A DNA stretch of 64,000 bases, taken from positions 4,548,722 to 4,612,721 of the forward strand of contig OY282381.1 in assembly GCA_958295915.1 (NCBI GenBank). Direction: 5' to 3'. The position numbers and the translations under genes are program-made. This document shows, piece by piece, positions 53,585 through 61,583 of the stretch (its first letter is position 1; the number at the start of each line of letters is the position of its first letter). Origin of the DNA: an uncultured Caldilineaceae bacterium (GTDB lineage: Bacteria > Chloroflexota > Anaerolineae > Caldilineales > Caldilineaceae). Below the pieces are notes generated by a model that was not told the origin of the DNA, ran no database searches, and saw nothing but the letters and a program-made list of their open reading frames with translations.

Positions 53585-54763
53585 ATGGATACGCCCCAGA
53601 GTACCACACTCCACAAGACCTATCAAGAACGAGGCTACTGTTCGCGAGCTGGCTATGCTCGCATCCGTGAGGTATTGCGCTCTTGTTGCTGGCTATACAA
53701 TCGCTCCCTTGAACAGCGCAAGAATACCTATCTTTCTGATGGCAAGGGCATGAGTTTGTACACGCAGATGAAAGAGCTAACCCAGCTACGAAAGGAACAA
53801 CAGTTCTGGCGAGATATAGGGATAACAGTTTCTCGCGGAGTCCTGGTACGAGTAGACAGGTCATGCAAGGCATTCTTTCGTAGGGTAAAAGCTGGGGAAA
53901 AGCCTGGTTATCCGCGCTTCAAGCCGCATCAACGCTATCAATGCATCGAACTGTCAGAAGTTACAGCGGGCATGGTGAAGGGCAATCGTATCAAGGTGAA
54001 GGGATTGCCCGCTATTCGGATACGCCCAAATCGTGAATTACCAGACAGTAGCCAGTTGAAAGCCTTGCGAATCGGTATGCATGGTCGCATCCTGACAGTC
54101 GATTTGGTATATGAAGAGGAAAGTGAGCCACTTACTTCTGTGGATACTGCGGTGGGCATAGATATGGGCGTAAATGAACGCATGACCTTCAGCGATGGGG
54201 AAACAGTATCCCGGCGCGTGATTGACAGAAGTAGAGAAACAAGCTTGCAACGCGCGATTTCCACAAAGAAGAAAGGAAGTAATCGTAGAGGAAAGGCGGT
54301 ATCCGCTTTTGCTTGTGAGAGGCGTAGGAATACAGTACGCAATCGCAACGAATGCCATCGGTTGACTACTGCTATCGTGCGAAAATACCAGAAGATAGCG
54401 GTTGAGAAGTTGACAATCAAGAACATGTCGCGCAAGGGTGGCAATCGGAAACGTGGCTTGAATCGCGGTATGATGGAACAGACATGGGGCATGCTCTTTC
54501 AACAATTGTGCTACAAGGCAGAATGGGCCGGTAGACAATTCGCTGAAGTTGACCCCCGCTATACATCCAAGACCTGTTCCCACTGCGATGAAGTAAGGAA
54601 AGAGAAGCTGGCGGTCTATCGGATATTCGAATGTTTGCGGTGTGGTCATACGGAAGATCGGGATACCAACGCCGCTAAAAATATTCAGAAACGCGGGTGG
54701 GAATATCCCGCACAGCCGGTTCCACCGGCTGAGAAAGATATGCTTGTGCAGTCAAGTATATAA
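53585..54763 (+). CDS. tnpB: TnpB (IS200/IS605/IS607 OrfB), RNA-guided nuclease family
   Basis: A 392-residue protein with all catalytic residues present. RuvC acids are Asp193 (GIDMGVNERMTF), Glu274 (IAVEKLTIKNMS) and Asp360 (EDRDTNAAKNI). The zinc ribbon has C331, C334, C350 and C353 (CSHC and CLRC). The N-terminal part is the usual helix-turn-helix and wedge region. By family knowledge TnpB uses an RNA overlapping its own 3' end to cut DNA matching the element flank, which keeps the element in place. AAGGTCAG lies before the start at 53585. The last residues (MLVQSSI) are encoded by the right inverted repeat. Confidence 0.95.
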   Translation: MDTPQSTTLHKTYQERGYCSRAGYARIREVLRSCCWLYNRSLEQRKNTYLSDGKGMSLYTQMKELTQLRKEQQFWRDIGITVSRGVLVRVDRSCKAFFRRVKAGEKPGYPRFKPHQRYQCIELSEVTAGMVKGNRIKVKGLPAIRIRPNRELPDSSQLKALRIGMHGRILTVDLVYEEESEPLTSVDTAVGIDMGVNERMTFSDGETVSRRVIDRSRETSLQRAISTKKKGSNRRGKAVSAFACERRRNTVRNRNECHRLTTAIVRKYQKIAVEKLTIKNMSRKGGNRKRGLNRGMMEQTWGMLFQQLCYKAEWAGRQFAEVDPRYTSKTCSHCDEVRKEKLAVYRIFECLRCGHTEDRDTNAAKNIQKRGWEYPAQPVPPAEKDMLVQSSI

Positions 54764-54768
54764 TTCCC
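54695..54768 (+). ncRNA. Putative right-end (omega/re) RNA scaffold
   Basis: The 3' part of tnpB has two stems: GCGGG/CCCGC near 54693-54711, and the perfect 8-bp stem CAGCCGGT (54713-54720) with ACCGGCTG (54724-54731). In related elements this region is the guide-RNA scaffold, with the guide taken from the right flank, here the purL start. Exact ends cannot be set by eye. Confidence 0.45.
54743..54768 (-). repeat. Right terminal inverted repeat (26 bp)
   Basis: Exact reverse complement of 53449-53474. It contains the tnpB stop codon. Confidence 0.95.
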
Positions 54769-54774
54769 AAAAAA

Positions 54775-57723
54775 ATGTATCGAACATTGCGTATCGAAAT
54801 TTCCCCCCATGAGGATGGCGGCGACCCCAGGCTGGCGGCAGCCTCACAACGGCTGGGCGTGGACACTCTCCGAAACTGCCGCAAATCCCAGATCTACTTT
54901 CTGACCAGCCACTCAGGTGAAACCTTCAGCACAGAGCGAATTGACAGGCTCTGTGCTTTTCTTTTGGCCGACCCCGTGACAGAAACAGCCTTGGTTATCG
55001 ACCTGAGTCGGGACGAACCGGCCGCCGATGGACATGTGATCGAGGTGGCCTTGCGTCCGGGCGTGACAGACATGGCCGCACGGGAACTGGAGCGAGGCGC
55101 GGCCGAGTTGGGGATCCGCGGGATCGAAGCCGCCACTGCCACCCGCTACGAACTGCTCGGTGATCTATCCACGCACGATCTGCATCGACTGGCCCAGGGA
55201 CTGTTCTGCAACGATACCATCGAACAGTACAGCCTCGGCCCCATCGCGCCCCAATTTGGCAGCCACAGCGACGCGCAAAACCGTGTGGAACAGATCCCCC
55301 TGTCGGGCCTGGATGAAGAAGCGCTGCTCGCTTGCAGCCAGGAACGGATGCTCTCTCTGGACGCGCAGGAAATGAAGGAGATTCAGAGCTTCTACGACGA
55401 AATCAGCCGCGCTCCCACCGATGTGGAGCTGGAAACCCTGGCCCAAACCTGGAGCGAGCACTGCGTCCACAAAACGTTCAAATCCTGGATTGCCTTTCAT
55501 CAGCAGACGCCCGACGGGCGCGCCAAATCCGTGCAGGAAATCCGCGAGCTGCTGCGCACCTACATCCAGGCGGCGACGGAGAAAGTGAACCGCCCATGGG
55601 TGCGTTCAGCCTTTGTAGACAATGCCGGCATCATTGAATTTGACGATGAATTTGACCTGGCGTTCAAAGTGGAAACGCACAACCACCCGTCCGCGCTGGA
55701 GCCGTTCGGTGGGGCCAATACCGGCATCGGAGGTGTCGTGCGGGATATCATCGGTGTCTCAGCCCGGCCCATCGCCTGTACAGACGTGCTCTGCTTCGGC
55801 CCTCAGGATCTGCCCCAGGCTGAACTGCCCCCCGGGATTCTGCACCCAGCCCGGGTCCAGGAAGGGGTCGTGGCCGGCATCGGCGATTACGGCAACAAAC
55901 TAGGACTGCCGACGGTCAACGGCGCGGTCGTCTACGACGACGGATACCTGGGCAATCCCCTGGTCTTCTGCGGCGCTGTAGGTCTGCTGCCCAAAGGCGC
56001 GCATCCGACAGAACCACAGCCAGGCGACCGGGTGGTGGTATTGGGCGGACGCACCGGCCGCGACGGCATCCACGGCGCGACGTTTTCGTCCGCCGAGTTG
56101 ACCCAATCCACCCACATGGAGTCCGGCAGCGCAGTGCAGATCGGCGACCCCATTACCGAAAAGGGGCTGATCGAACTGGTGGAGGCGGCCAGGGACGAGA
56201 AGCTCTACACCGCCATCACCGATTGCGGCGCGGGGGGCCTTTCCTCAGCAGTTGGCGAAATGGGTAAGGCATTGGGTGTGGATGTGGAGTTGCAGAACGT
56301 GCCTCTGAAATACCCTGGCCTGACCCCATGGGAGATCTGGCTATCGGAAGCCCAGGAGAGAATGGTGCTGGCGGTGCCGCCAGCCCATCTGCCCCGACTC
56401 CAGGAGCTGGCCGACCTGTGGGATGTAGAGATGCGGAACTTGGGCCACTTCAGCGACGATGGCTGGCTGCGGGTGCGCTATGGCAGACGCGCAGTAGCCG
56501 AGTTGCCAATGGCATTCCTGCACGATGGGCTGCCCCGCCCTCTGCGCGTTGCCCACTATCAGGAACAACAACCGACACGGTCCGCCGCGCGTATGCCATC
56601 CGACCCAGGGCATATGCTCCTGCGCATGCTTAGCTATCCGTCGGTGGCAAGCAAGGAACAGATCGTGCGTACCTATGATCATGAAGTGCGCGGTGGCACG
56701 CTCGTGCGTCCGTTTACCGGACCGCAGATGGACGGCCCTGCCGACGCCGCAGTGCTGAAGCCTTTGGGCGCCTGGCGGCATGACCAGGCGATCGCCCTGA
56801 GCGTGGGCATCAATCCCCTGCTGGGAAAGCGGGACCCGTACGCCATGGCCGTAAGCGCTATTGATGAAGCCTTCCGCAACGCCGTTGCCGTCGGCGCCGA
56901 TCCGGACCGCATTGCTCTGCTGGACAACTTCTGCTGGGGCAATCCTACCTTGCCGGATCGACTGGGCACGCTGGTACGGGCCTGTCAAGGCTGTTTCGAC
57001 GGCGCAATCGCCTATCATGCGCCCTTTATCTCCGGCAAAGACAGCCTCTATAATGAGTTTGACGGCCAGCCGATTCCAGGAACACTGCTGATCTCCGCCC
57101 TTGGCATCGTGCCGGATATGCGCCGCACCTGTACCTCCCACCTGAAGCGGTCGGGCAACCGACTGTATCTGTTGGGCGAGACCCGCTATGAACTGGGCGG
57201 CTCTCTCTTCAATCACCTGGCAGGCGTGGACGGCGGCGAGCCACCTTTGATGCCCGACGAGCCGTTAGCTCGCTACCGGGCGCTGCACGCCGCGATACGG
57301 ACCGGGCTGGTGCAAAGCTGCCACGATCTGAGCGAAGGCGGGCTGGCCGTGGCCTTGGCGGAGATGTGCATCGGCGGACGGTTGGGCGCGGCCGTAGATA
57401 TCGCAAGCATCGCCCAGGATGTAAGGCTAGTGGAAAGTTCCCCGTTCCCAGTGACCACTACTGACCACCGGCCACTAGCCACTAGCCACTGGTTTTCTCT
57501 CTTTAGTGAAAGCAACGGACGTCTGCTGCTGGAGGTTGCGCCCGAAGATGCAGATACCCTGGAGGAACGGTTCGCAGGTTTGCCGCTTACGCCACTGGGT
57601 GTGGTTATGGAGACGGCGCAGCTGGTTGTGAAACACAGTGAGCAGCGACTCGTCGATCTCTCAGTGACAGAACTGGTCTCAGCCTGGAAAGGCGAGATCG
57701 TAAATGACGCCTCAAGAACTTGA
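54775..57723 (+). CDS. purL: Phosphoribosylformylglycinamidine synthase, synthetase subunit with PurS-like N terminus
   Basis: A 982-residue FGAM synthase that converts FGAR and glutamine-derived ammonia to FGAM with ATP. The first 170 or so residues look like two PurS-type modules (MYRTLRIEISPHED..., then EVALRPGVTDMAARELERGA). The PurL part begins around LAQTWSEHCVHKTF and includes VETHNHPSALEPFGGANTG, VVLGGRTGRDGIHGATFS and ISGKDSLYNEF. Near residues 890-910 an interspersed family A repeat is translated in frame as VTTTDHRPLATSHW just before LFSESNGRLLLEV, an insertion not expected in the family. The start codon abuts the TnpB element; no good ribosome-binding site remains. Glutaminase purQ follows. 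Confidence 0.95.
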   Translation: MYRTLRIEISPHEDGGDPRLAAASQRLGVDTLRNCRKSQIYFLTSHSGETFSTERIDRLCAFLLADPVTETALVIDLSRDEPAADGHVIEVALRPGVTDMAARELERGAAELGIRGIEAATATRYELLGDLSTHDLHRLAQGLFCNDTIEQYSLGPIAPQFGSHSDAQNRVEQIPLSGLDEEALLACSQERMLSLDAQEMKEIQSFYDEISRAPTDVELETLAQTWSEHCVHKTFKSWIAFHQQTPDGRAKSVQEIRELLRTYIQAATEKVNRPWVRSAFVDNAGIIEFDDEFDLAFKVETHNHPSALEPFGGANTGIGGVVRDIIGVSARPIACTDVLCFGPQDLPQAELPPGILHPARVQEGVVAGIGDYGNKLGLPTVNGAVVYDDGYLGNPLVFCGAVGLLPKGAHPTEPQPGDRVVVLGGRTGRDGIHGATFSSAELTQSTHMESGSAVQIGDPITEKGLIELVEAARDEKLYTAITDCGAGGLSSAVGEMGKALGVDVELQNVPLKYPGLTPWEIWLSEAQERMVLAVPPAHLPRLQELADLWDVEMRNLGHFSDDGWLRVRYGRRAVAELPMAFLHDGLPRPLRVAHYQEQQPTRSAARMPSDPGHMLLRMLSYPSVASKEQIVRTYDHEVRGGTLVRPFTGPQMDGPADAAVLKPLGAWRHDQAIALSVGINPLLGKRDPYAMAVSAIDEAFRNAVAVGADPDRIALLDNFCWGNPTLPDRLGTLVRACQGCFDGAIAYHAPFISGKDSLYNEFDGQPIPGTLLISALGIVPDMRRTCTSHLKRSGNRLYLLGETRYELGGSLFNHLAGVDGGEPPLMPDEPLARYRALHAAIRTGLVQSCHDLSEGGLAVALAEMCIGGRLGAAVDIASIAQDVRLVESSPFPVTTTDHRPLATSHWFSLFSESNGRLLLEVAPEDADTLEERFAGLPLTPLGVVMETAQLVVKHSEQRLVDLSVTELVSAWKGEIVNDASRT
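57446..57493. repeat. Family A repeat inside purL coding sequence
   Basis: The words GACCACTACTGACCACCGG and CCACTAGCCACTAGCCACTG interrupt purL without breaking the frame. CCAGTG at 57448 is inverted as CACTGG at 57487. Confidence 0.9.
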
Positions 57724-57800
57724 AACAGAACCGCTTGCATTATAAACACACGTAGGCCTGTCTGGAGTCTGGCAGGATATCGACGCATAGAGGAAGTCGT

Positions 57801-57893
57801 TTGACACTTCTGTACGCAGACGAAAACTTTCCGTTGCAAGTCGTTCGGTATCTGCGTGAAATCAACTATGACATTCTGACGACTCGTAAATGA
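57801..57893 (+). pseudogene. Truncated DUF5615 (PIN-like) toxin gene, 5' fragment
   Basis: A frame starting TTG at 57801 behind AGGAAG encodes TLLYADENFPLQVVRYLREI followed by NYDILTTRK and a stop at 57891. This matches the start of DUF5615 PIN-like proteins (LLxDENxP...). The stop overlaps the purQ ATG. The upstream frame ending RRIEEVV with a TGA overlapping the TTG could be an antitoxin tail. Confidence 0.55.
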
Positions 57894-58678
57894 ATTTTCC
57901 TATCCTCATCCTTCACGCATCCGGTACGAACCGGGACGCAGAGGCCGCACGGGCCTGTGAACTGGCCGGCGGCGCCCCGCAAATCGTACATATCAATCAG
58001 CTGCGGGCCGGTGCATACCGCTTGTCAGATTTTGAAATGCTGGTGCTGCCCGGTGGCTTCTCATACGGCGATGCCCTGGGCGCAGGTGTGCGTCAGGCCT
58101 TGGATCTGCGCGTCTTTTTCAACGATCAACTACAGGAATTCAACGCCTCCGGCAAGCGGGTGCTGGGCATATGCAACGGCTTTCAAACGCTTGTGAAAGC
58201 AGGCGTTTTGCCAGGCGCCAGAACCGACGTCGGGACAGGTCATACGCAACACGCAACACGCAACATGACCTTAACCCACAACACCTCCGGCCATTTCGAA
58301 TGCCGTTGGGTGCATCTGGCCGTGGAACCCAGCGCGCAAGCCGATTTCCTGGCCCCCATAGACGATCTGATCTTCTGTCCAGTGGCCCACGGGGAGGGCA
58401 ATTTTCAGGTGACGGAAAGCGCGACCCTCTCCCAGCTGAAGCAGGACGGGCTGATCGCTTTCCGCTACGTGGACGCCAACGGCGCGCCGGCCGCCGGCCG
58501 CTATCCGCTCAATCCCAACGGCTCTGTCGCCGACATTGCCGGCATCTGTAACCCAGCGGGCAATATCATCGGACTGATGCCCCATCCAGAGGATCACATC
58601 GACCCGATTCAGAATCCTCTTGGCGGAAAGGGACGGTTGGGTCTGGCATTGTTTCGAGCCATGATCGCTGGACAATGA
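57890..58678 (+). CDS. purQ: Phosphoribosylformylglycinamidine synthase, glutaminase subunit
   Basis: A 262-residue class I glutamine amidotransferase that supplies ammonia to PurL. The nucleophile Cys95 is in LGICNGFQTL, preceded by VLPGGFSYGD; His and Glu of the triad are in GLMPHPEDHID. Between VKAGVLPG and LTHNTSGHFECRWVH lies an unusual stretch GHTQHATRN encoded by ACGCAACACGCAACACGCAAC, a low-complexity repeat translated in frame. The start overlaps the end of a DUF5615 fragment. Confidence 0.95.
   Translation: MNFPILILHASGTNRDAEAARACELAGGAPQIVHINQLRAGAYRLSDFEMLVLPGGFSYGDALGAGVRQALDLRVFFNDQLQEFNASGKRVLGICNGFQTLVKAGVLPGARTDVGTGHTQHATRNMTLTHNTSGHFECRWVHLAVEPSAQADFLAPIDDLIFCPVAHGEGNFQVTESATLSQLKQDGLIAFRYVDANGAPAAGRYPLNPNGSVADIAGICNPAGNIIGLMPHPEDHIDPIQNPLGGKGRLGLALFRAMIAGQ
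58243..58266. repeat. ACGCAAC short tandem repeat inside purQ
   Basis: Three successive copies of ACGCAAC(ac) are read in frame inside purQ. Confidence 0.8.
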
Positions 58679-58716
58679 AAGCCGCCTATGATTCTTATGA
58701 CTATCCAGGATCGACC

Positions 58717-59745
58717 ATGACTTCATCCTATCCATCATCTAAATCAGAAAAATCACAGTCCACTTTTGCCGGCATCGATATAGCGTTTCTCGGCCCGAAG
58801 CGCAGCGGCAAAGTACGCGACATCTACGCGCGCGACAGCCAACTCGTGCTCATCACAACAGACCGCCTCTCTGCTTTCGATCATATCTTAGGGCTGGTTC
58901 CGTTCAAAGGACAGGTGCTGAATCAACTTGCCGCCTTCTGGTTCGAACAGACCCAGGATATCGTCGGCAATCATTTCATCGAGTCGCCAGATCCGAATGT
59001 GACAGTTGGCCGTACCTGTCTCCCTCTGCCGGTAGAGGTCGTCGTGCGGGGCTTTATCTCCGGCGTGACGAAGACGAGTCTCTGGTATCAGTATAGCCAG
59101 GGCGAGCGCCACATTTACGGCCTGGAGTTCCCCGACGGTCTGCGTAAAAACGATCCGCTACCCCAGCCGATCATTACACCGACGACTAAAGCCGAGAAGG
59201 GCGGCCATGATGAGCGCATCACCAGTGCCGAGGTGGTGGAACATGGATTGGTCGAAGCGCGGCTGTGGGATGCTGTGAGCGAAGCGGCTCTGGCTCTCTT
59301 TCGGCGCGGTCAGGAGATCGCAGCGAAGAGCGGGCTGCTCCTGGTGGATACAAAATATGAGTTCGGCCTGGCCGACAACGGCGAACTGCTCCTGATCGAT
59401 GAGGTCCACACACCGGATTCTAGCCGCTTCTGGACAGCGGAGAGTTATGAAAAAATCAACAAAGAACATGAGCAGGCCGCCGAGGAAGACACAGGAGAAG
59501 ACACAGGAATAGAAAAAAGCGAGCCGCAGAATCTCGACAAGGAATTTGTGCGTCTGGCTTACGCCACCCAGGGATACCGGGGCGATGGCCCGCCGGCGCC
59601 CCTGCCCGATGATTTGGCCCAGCAGACCGCGCAGCGCTACATCCGCAGCTATGAACTCCTCACCGGGCGCGCATTCGAGCCAGGGGAGATGCCGGTGGCA
59701 GAGAGAGTAGAGCAGAACCTGAGAGCCTGGTTTGCGACACAATGA
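58717..59745 (+). CDS. purC: SAICAR synthase (phosphoribosylaminoimidazole-succinocarboxamide synthase)
   Basis: A 342-residue enzyme joining CAIR and aspartate with ATP. Motifs: RSGKVRDIYARDSQLVLITT, DRLSAFDHILG, PVEVVVRGFISGVTKTSLW, GLEFPDGL and LLIDEVHTPDSSRFW. ATG 58717 is chosen for its AGGA site; an ATG at 58675 that overlaps the purQ stop is the alternative. A charged low-complexity insert (EQAAEEDTGEDTGIEKSE) with a repeated GAAGACACAGGA unit lies at about residues 252-270. It belongs to the yeast/plant-like long PurC type. Confidence 0.94.
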   Translation: MTSSYPSSKSEKSQSTFAGIDIAFLGPKRSGKVRDIYARDSQLVLITTDRLSAFDHILGLVPFKGQVLNQLAAFWFEQTQDIVGNHFIESPDPNVTVGRTCLPLPVEVVVRGFISGVTKTSLWYQYSQGERHIYGLEFPDGLRKNDPLPQPIITPTTKAEKGGHDERITSAEVVEHGLVEARLWDAVSEAALALFRRGQEIAAKSGLLLVDTKYEFGLADNGELLLIDEVHTPDSSRFWTAESYEKINKEHEQAAEEDTGEDTGIEKSEPQNLDKEFVRLAYATQGYRGDGPPAPLPDDLAQQTAQRYIRSYELLTGRAFEPGEMPVAERVEQNLRAWFATQ

Positions 59746-59820
59746 ATCCAGAAGTGAGAGAGTAGAAGTGAGAAGTGGTGTTTCCCCCCCTCCACTCTTT
59801 TCCCAAGAGAGCGAGAGCAA

Positions 59821-60306
59821 ATGAACATGCCCCTTATAGGCGTCATTATGGGCAGCGCCTCCGACTGGGAGCAGTGCATGAAATTTGCAGCCGAGACGCT
59901 GACAGAGTTCAGCCTACCCCATGAGTGCCGCGTGGTCTCGGCTCACCGCACGCCAGATTGGATGATGGAGTATGCCAACACCGCCGCAGAGCGAGGATTG
60001 GAGGTGATTATCGCCGGCGCAGGTGGCGCAGCCCATCTGCCGGGCATGGTAGCCGGCCATACGCTCCTGCCGGTGATCGGTGTGCCCGTCCAAAGTCAGG
60101 CCCTGAATGGATTGGATTCGCTGCTTTCTATTGTACAGATGCCCGCCGGCGTGCCCGTCGCCACAATGGCCATCGGCAAAGCCGGCGCTATCAATGCCGC
60201 GCTGCTTGCCGTATCTATGCTGGGCGCATCCCGGCCGGCGTTGCGCAAGCAGCTGCAAGAATTCCGTCACAAGCGAGCCGCGCAGGCGCTCGCAGAACGA
60301 TTGTAA
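59821..60306 (+). CDS. purE: N5-carboxyaminoimidazole ribonucleotide mutase
   Basis: A 161-residue class I PurE: GVIMGSASDWEQC at the N terminus, VVSAHRTPDWMMEYA with the catalytic His, GAGGAAHLPGMVAGHT, and GVPVQSQALNGLDSLLSIVQMP. It moves the carboxyl group of N5-CAIR to C4, following PurK. It lies 75 bp after purC; the spacer has purine-rich GAGAGAGTAGAAGTGAGAAG-like sequence. Confidence 0.97.
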   Translation: MNMPLIGVIMGSASDWEQCMKFAAETLTEFSLPHECRVVSAHRTPDWMMEYANTAAERGLEVIIAGAGGAAHLPGMVAGHTLLPVIGVPVQSQALNGLDSLLSIVQMPAGVPVATMAIGKAGAINAALLAVSMLGASRPALRKQLQEFRHKRAAQALAERL

Positions 60307-60343
60307 GGGCAACCACTAACGTTGCCCACTGGAGAGTAGGAAA

Positions 60344-61513
60344 GTGGCTCGCGCGCACTTGCAGTCTTTCCCCCCCGGTTCTACGATCGGCGTCTTTGGC
60401 AGTGGACAGTTAGGGCGCATGCTCGCATTGGAAGCCCGCAGAATGGGCTATCGCCTGCATACTTTCTCGCCGACACGAAACGCCCCCACCGGCCAGATCG
60501 CAGATCAGGAGGTCGCCGCAGCCTACGATGACCGCAGCGCAGTGCAGGCGTTTGTGCAGAGCGTGGATGTGCTGACGTTTGAATTTGAGAATGTCCCAGC
60601 CCATGTGGCGGAGATCGCCGCAGCCTGCGGCGTGCCTGTGCGCCCAGCCGGACACATCCTGCACGCCGCCCAGAACCGCTTGCGGGAGAAAATGCTTCTT
60701 GCCCAGGCCGGCCTGCCGCTAACTCCTCACCGGGCAGTCGGCTCGCTGACCGATCTGCAGTCCGCCGTACAGGAACTCGGCGCCCCCGCCGTTCTCAAAA
60801 CCGCCGTCTTCGGGTATGACGGCAAAGGCCAGGCGCGCATCGACTCCGACAGGCGCCTCGAAGCGGCGTGGCAGGCCGTTGGCAGACAAGCATGCGTGCT
60901 GGAGGCGTTTGTGGATTTTGCATCTGAGGTGTCGGTGGTGGCGGCGCGGGGGGTGGATGGCTCATTCGCCGCCTATCCTCTGGTAGAGAATCGCCATGTC
61001 AATCACATTCTGGATATTACGATTGCTCCAGCAACAGTCGAACCAACCATCGCGGGAGAAGCGGAACAGCTGGCCCGACAGGTGCTCTCAGCTCTCGACG
61101 TTATCGGCGTTCTGTGTATCGAGTTCTTTCTCCTGCCGGCTAGAGATTCCCCGCCAGCCAGGCGTCTGCTGATCAACGAAATTGCGCCCCGGCCCCATAA
61201 CTCCGGCCACTGGACGATCGAAGGCGCGGTCACCAATCAGTTCGAGCAGCAACTGCGGGCAGTGTGCGGCCTGCCACTAGGCTCGACAGAACAGACGCGC
61301 CCAGCAGTGATGCTGAATCTGCTTGGAGATCTTTGGCAGAACGGCGAGCCGGACTGGGCAGCTCTCTTAGCATACCCAGCGGCGAAGCTACACCTCTACG
61401 GCAAAGACGAAGCCCGCCCTGGCCGCAAGATGGGGCACCTGACGATGACAGCAGACACAACCGCAGAGGCGTTGGAAACAGGATTGGCAGCACGCGCGGC
61501 GCTGGTTCAGTGA
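60344..61513 (+). CDS. purK: N5-carboxyaminoimidazole ribonucleotide synthase
   Basis: A 389-residue ATP-grasp enzyme starting with GTG at 60344, 37 bp after purE. Motifs: GVFGSGQLGRMLALEARRMG, TFEFENVPA, VLKTAVFGYDGKGQ, LEAFVDFASEVSVVAARG and NEIAPRPHNSGHWTIE. It carboxylates AIR using ATP and bicarbonate. Its presence with class I purE shows the bacterial two-step route. Confidence 0.96.
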   Translation: MARAHLQSFPPGSTIGVFGSGQLGRMLALEARRMGYRLHTFSPTRNAPTGQIADQEVAAAYDDRSAVQAFVQSVDVLTFEFENVPAHVAEIAAACGVPVRPAGHILHAAQNRLREKMLLAQAGLPLTPHRAVGSLTDLQSAVQELGAPAVLKTAVFGYDGKGQARIDSDRRLEAAWQAVGRQACVLEAFVDFASEVSVVAARGVDGSFAAYPLVENRHVNHILDITIAPATVEPTIAGEAEQLARQVLSALDVIGVLCIEFFLLPARDSPPARRLLINEIAPRPHNSGHWTIEGAVTNQFEQQLRAVCGLPLGSTEQTRPAVMLNLLGDLWQNGEPDWAALLAYPAAKLHLYGKDEARPGRKMGHLTMTADTTAEALETGLAARAALVQ

Positions 61514-61561
61514 TCAGCGCCGTTTTTCTGGTCACCAACCGCTGACCACTGGTCACTGGTT
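61512..61561. repeat. Interspersed repeat family A copy
   Basis: TGATCAGCG is inverted as CGCTGACCA with a TTTTT loop, in the purK-purF spacer. Confidence 0.7.
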
Positions 61562-61583
61562 TTTCTTACAAGGAGTTGCCAGT

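Larger units (their letters stand above)
53441..54776 (+). mobile_element. TnpB element with 26-bp perfect terminal inverted repeats
   Basis: A 26-bp sequence at 53449-53474 (starts GGGAATTATATACTTGAC) is perfectly inverted at 54743-54768. Outside these, the same 8 bases AAAAAAAT occur on both sides (53441-53448 and 54769-54776), looking like a target duplication. Inside are a left hairpin (AGCCCGCCGGTG with CACCGCGGGCT, 53533-53562), an intact tnpB gene, and right-end stems. Removing the element and one 8-bp copy restores a sequence leading straight into the purL ATG. Confidence 0.85.
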
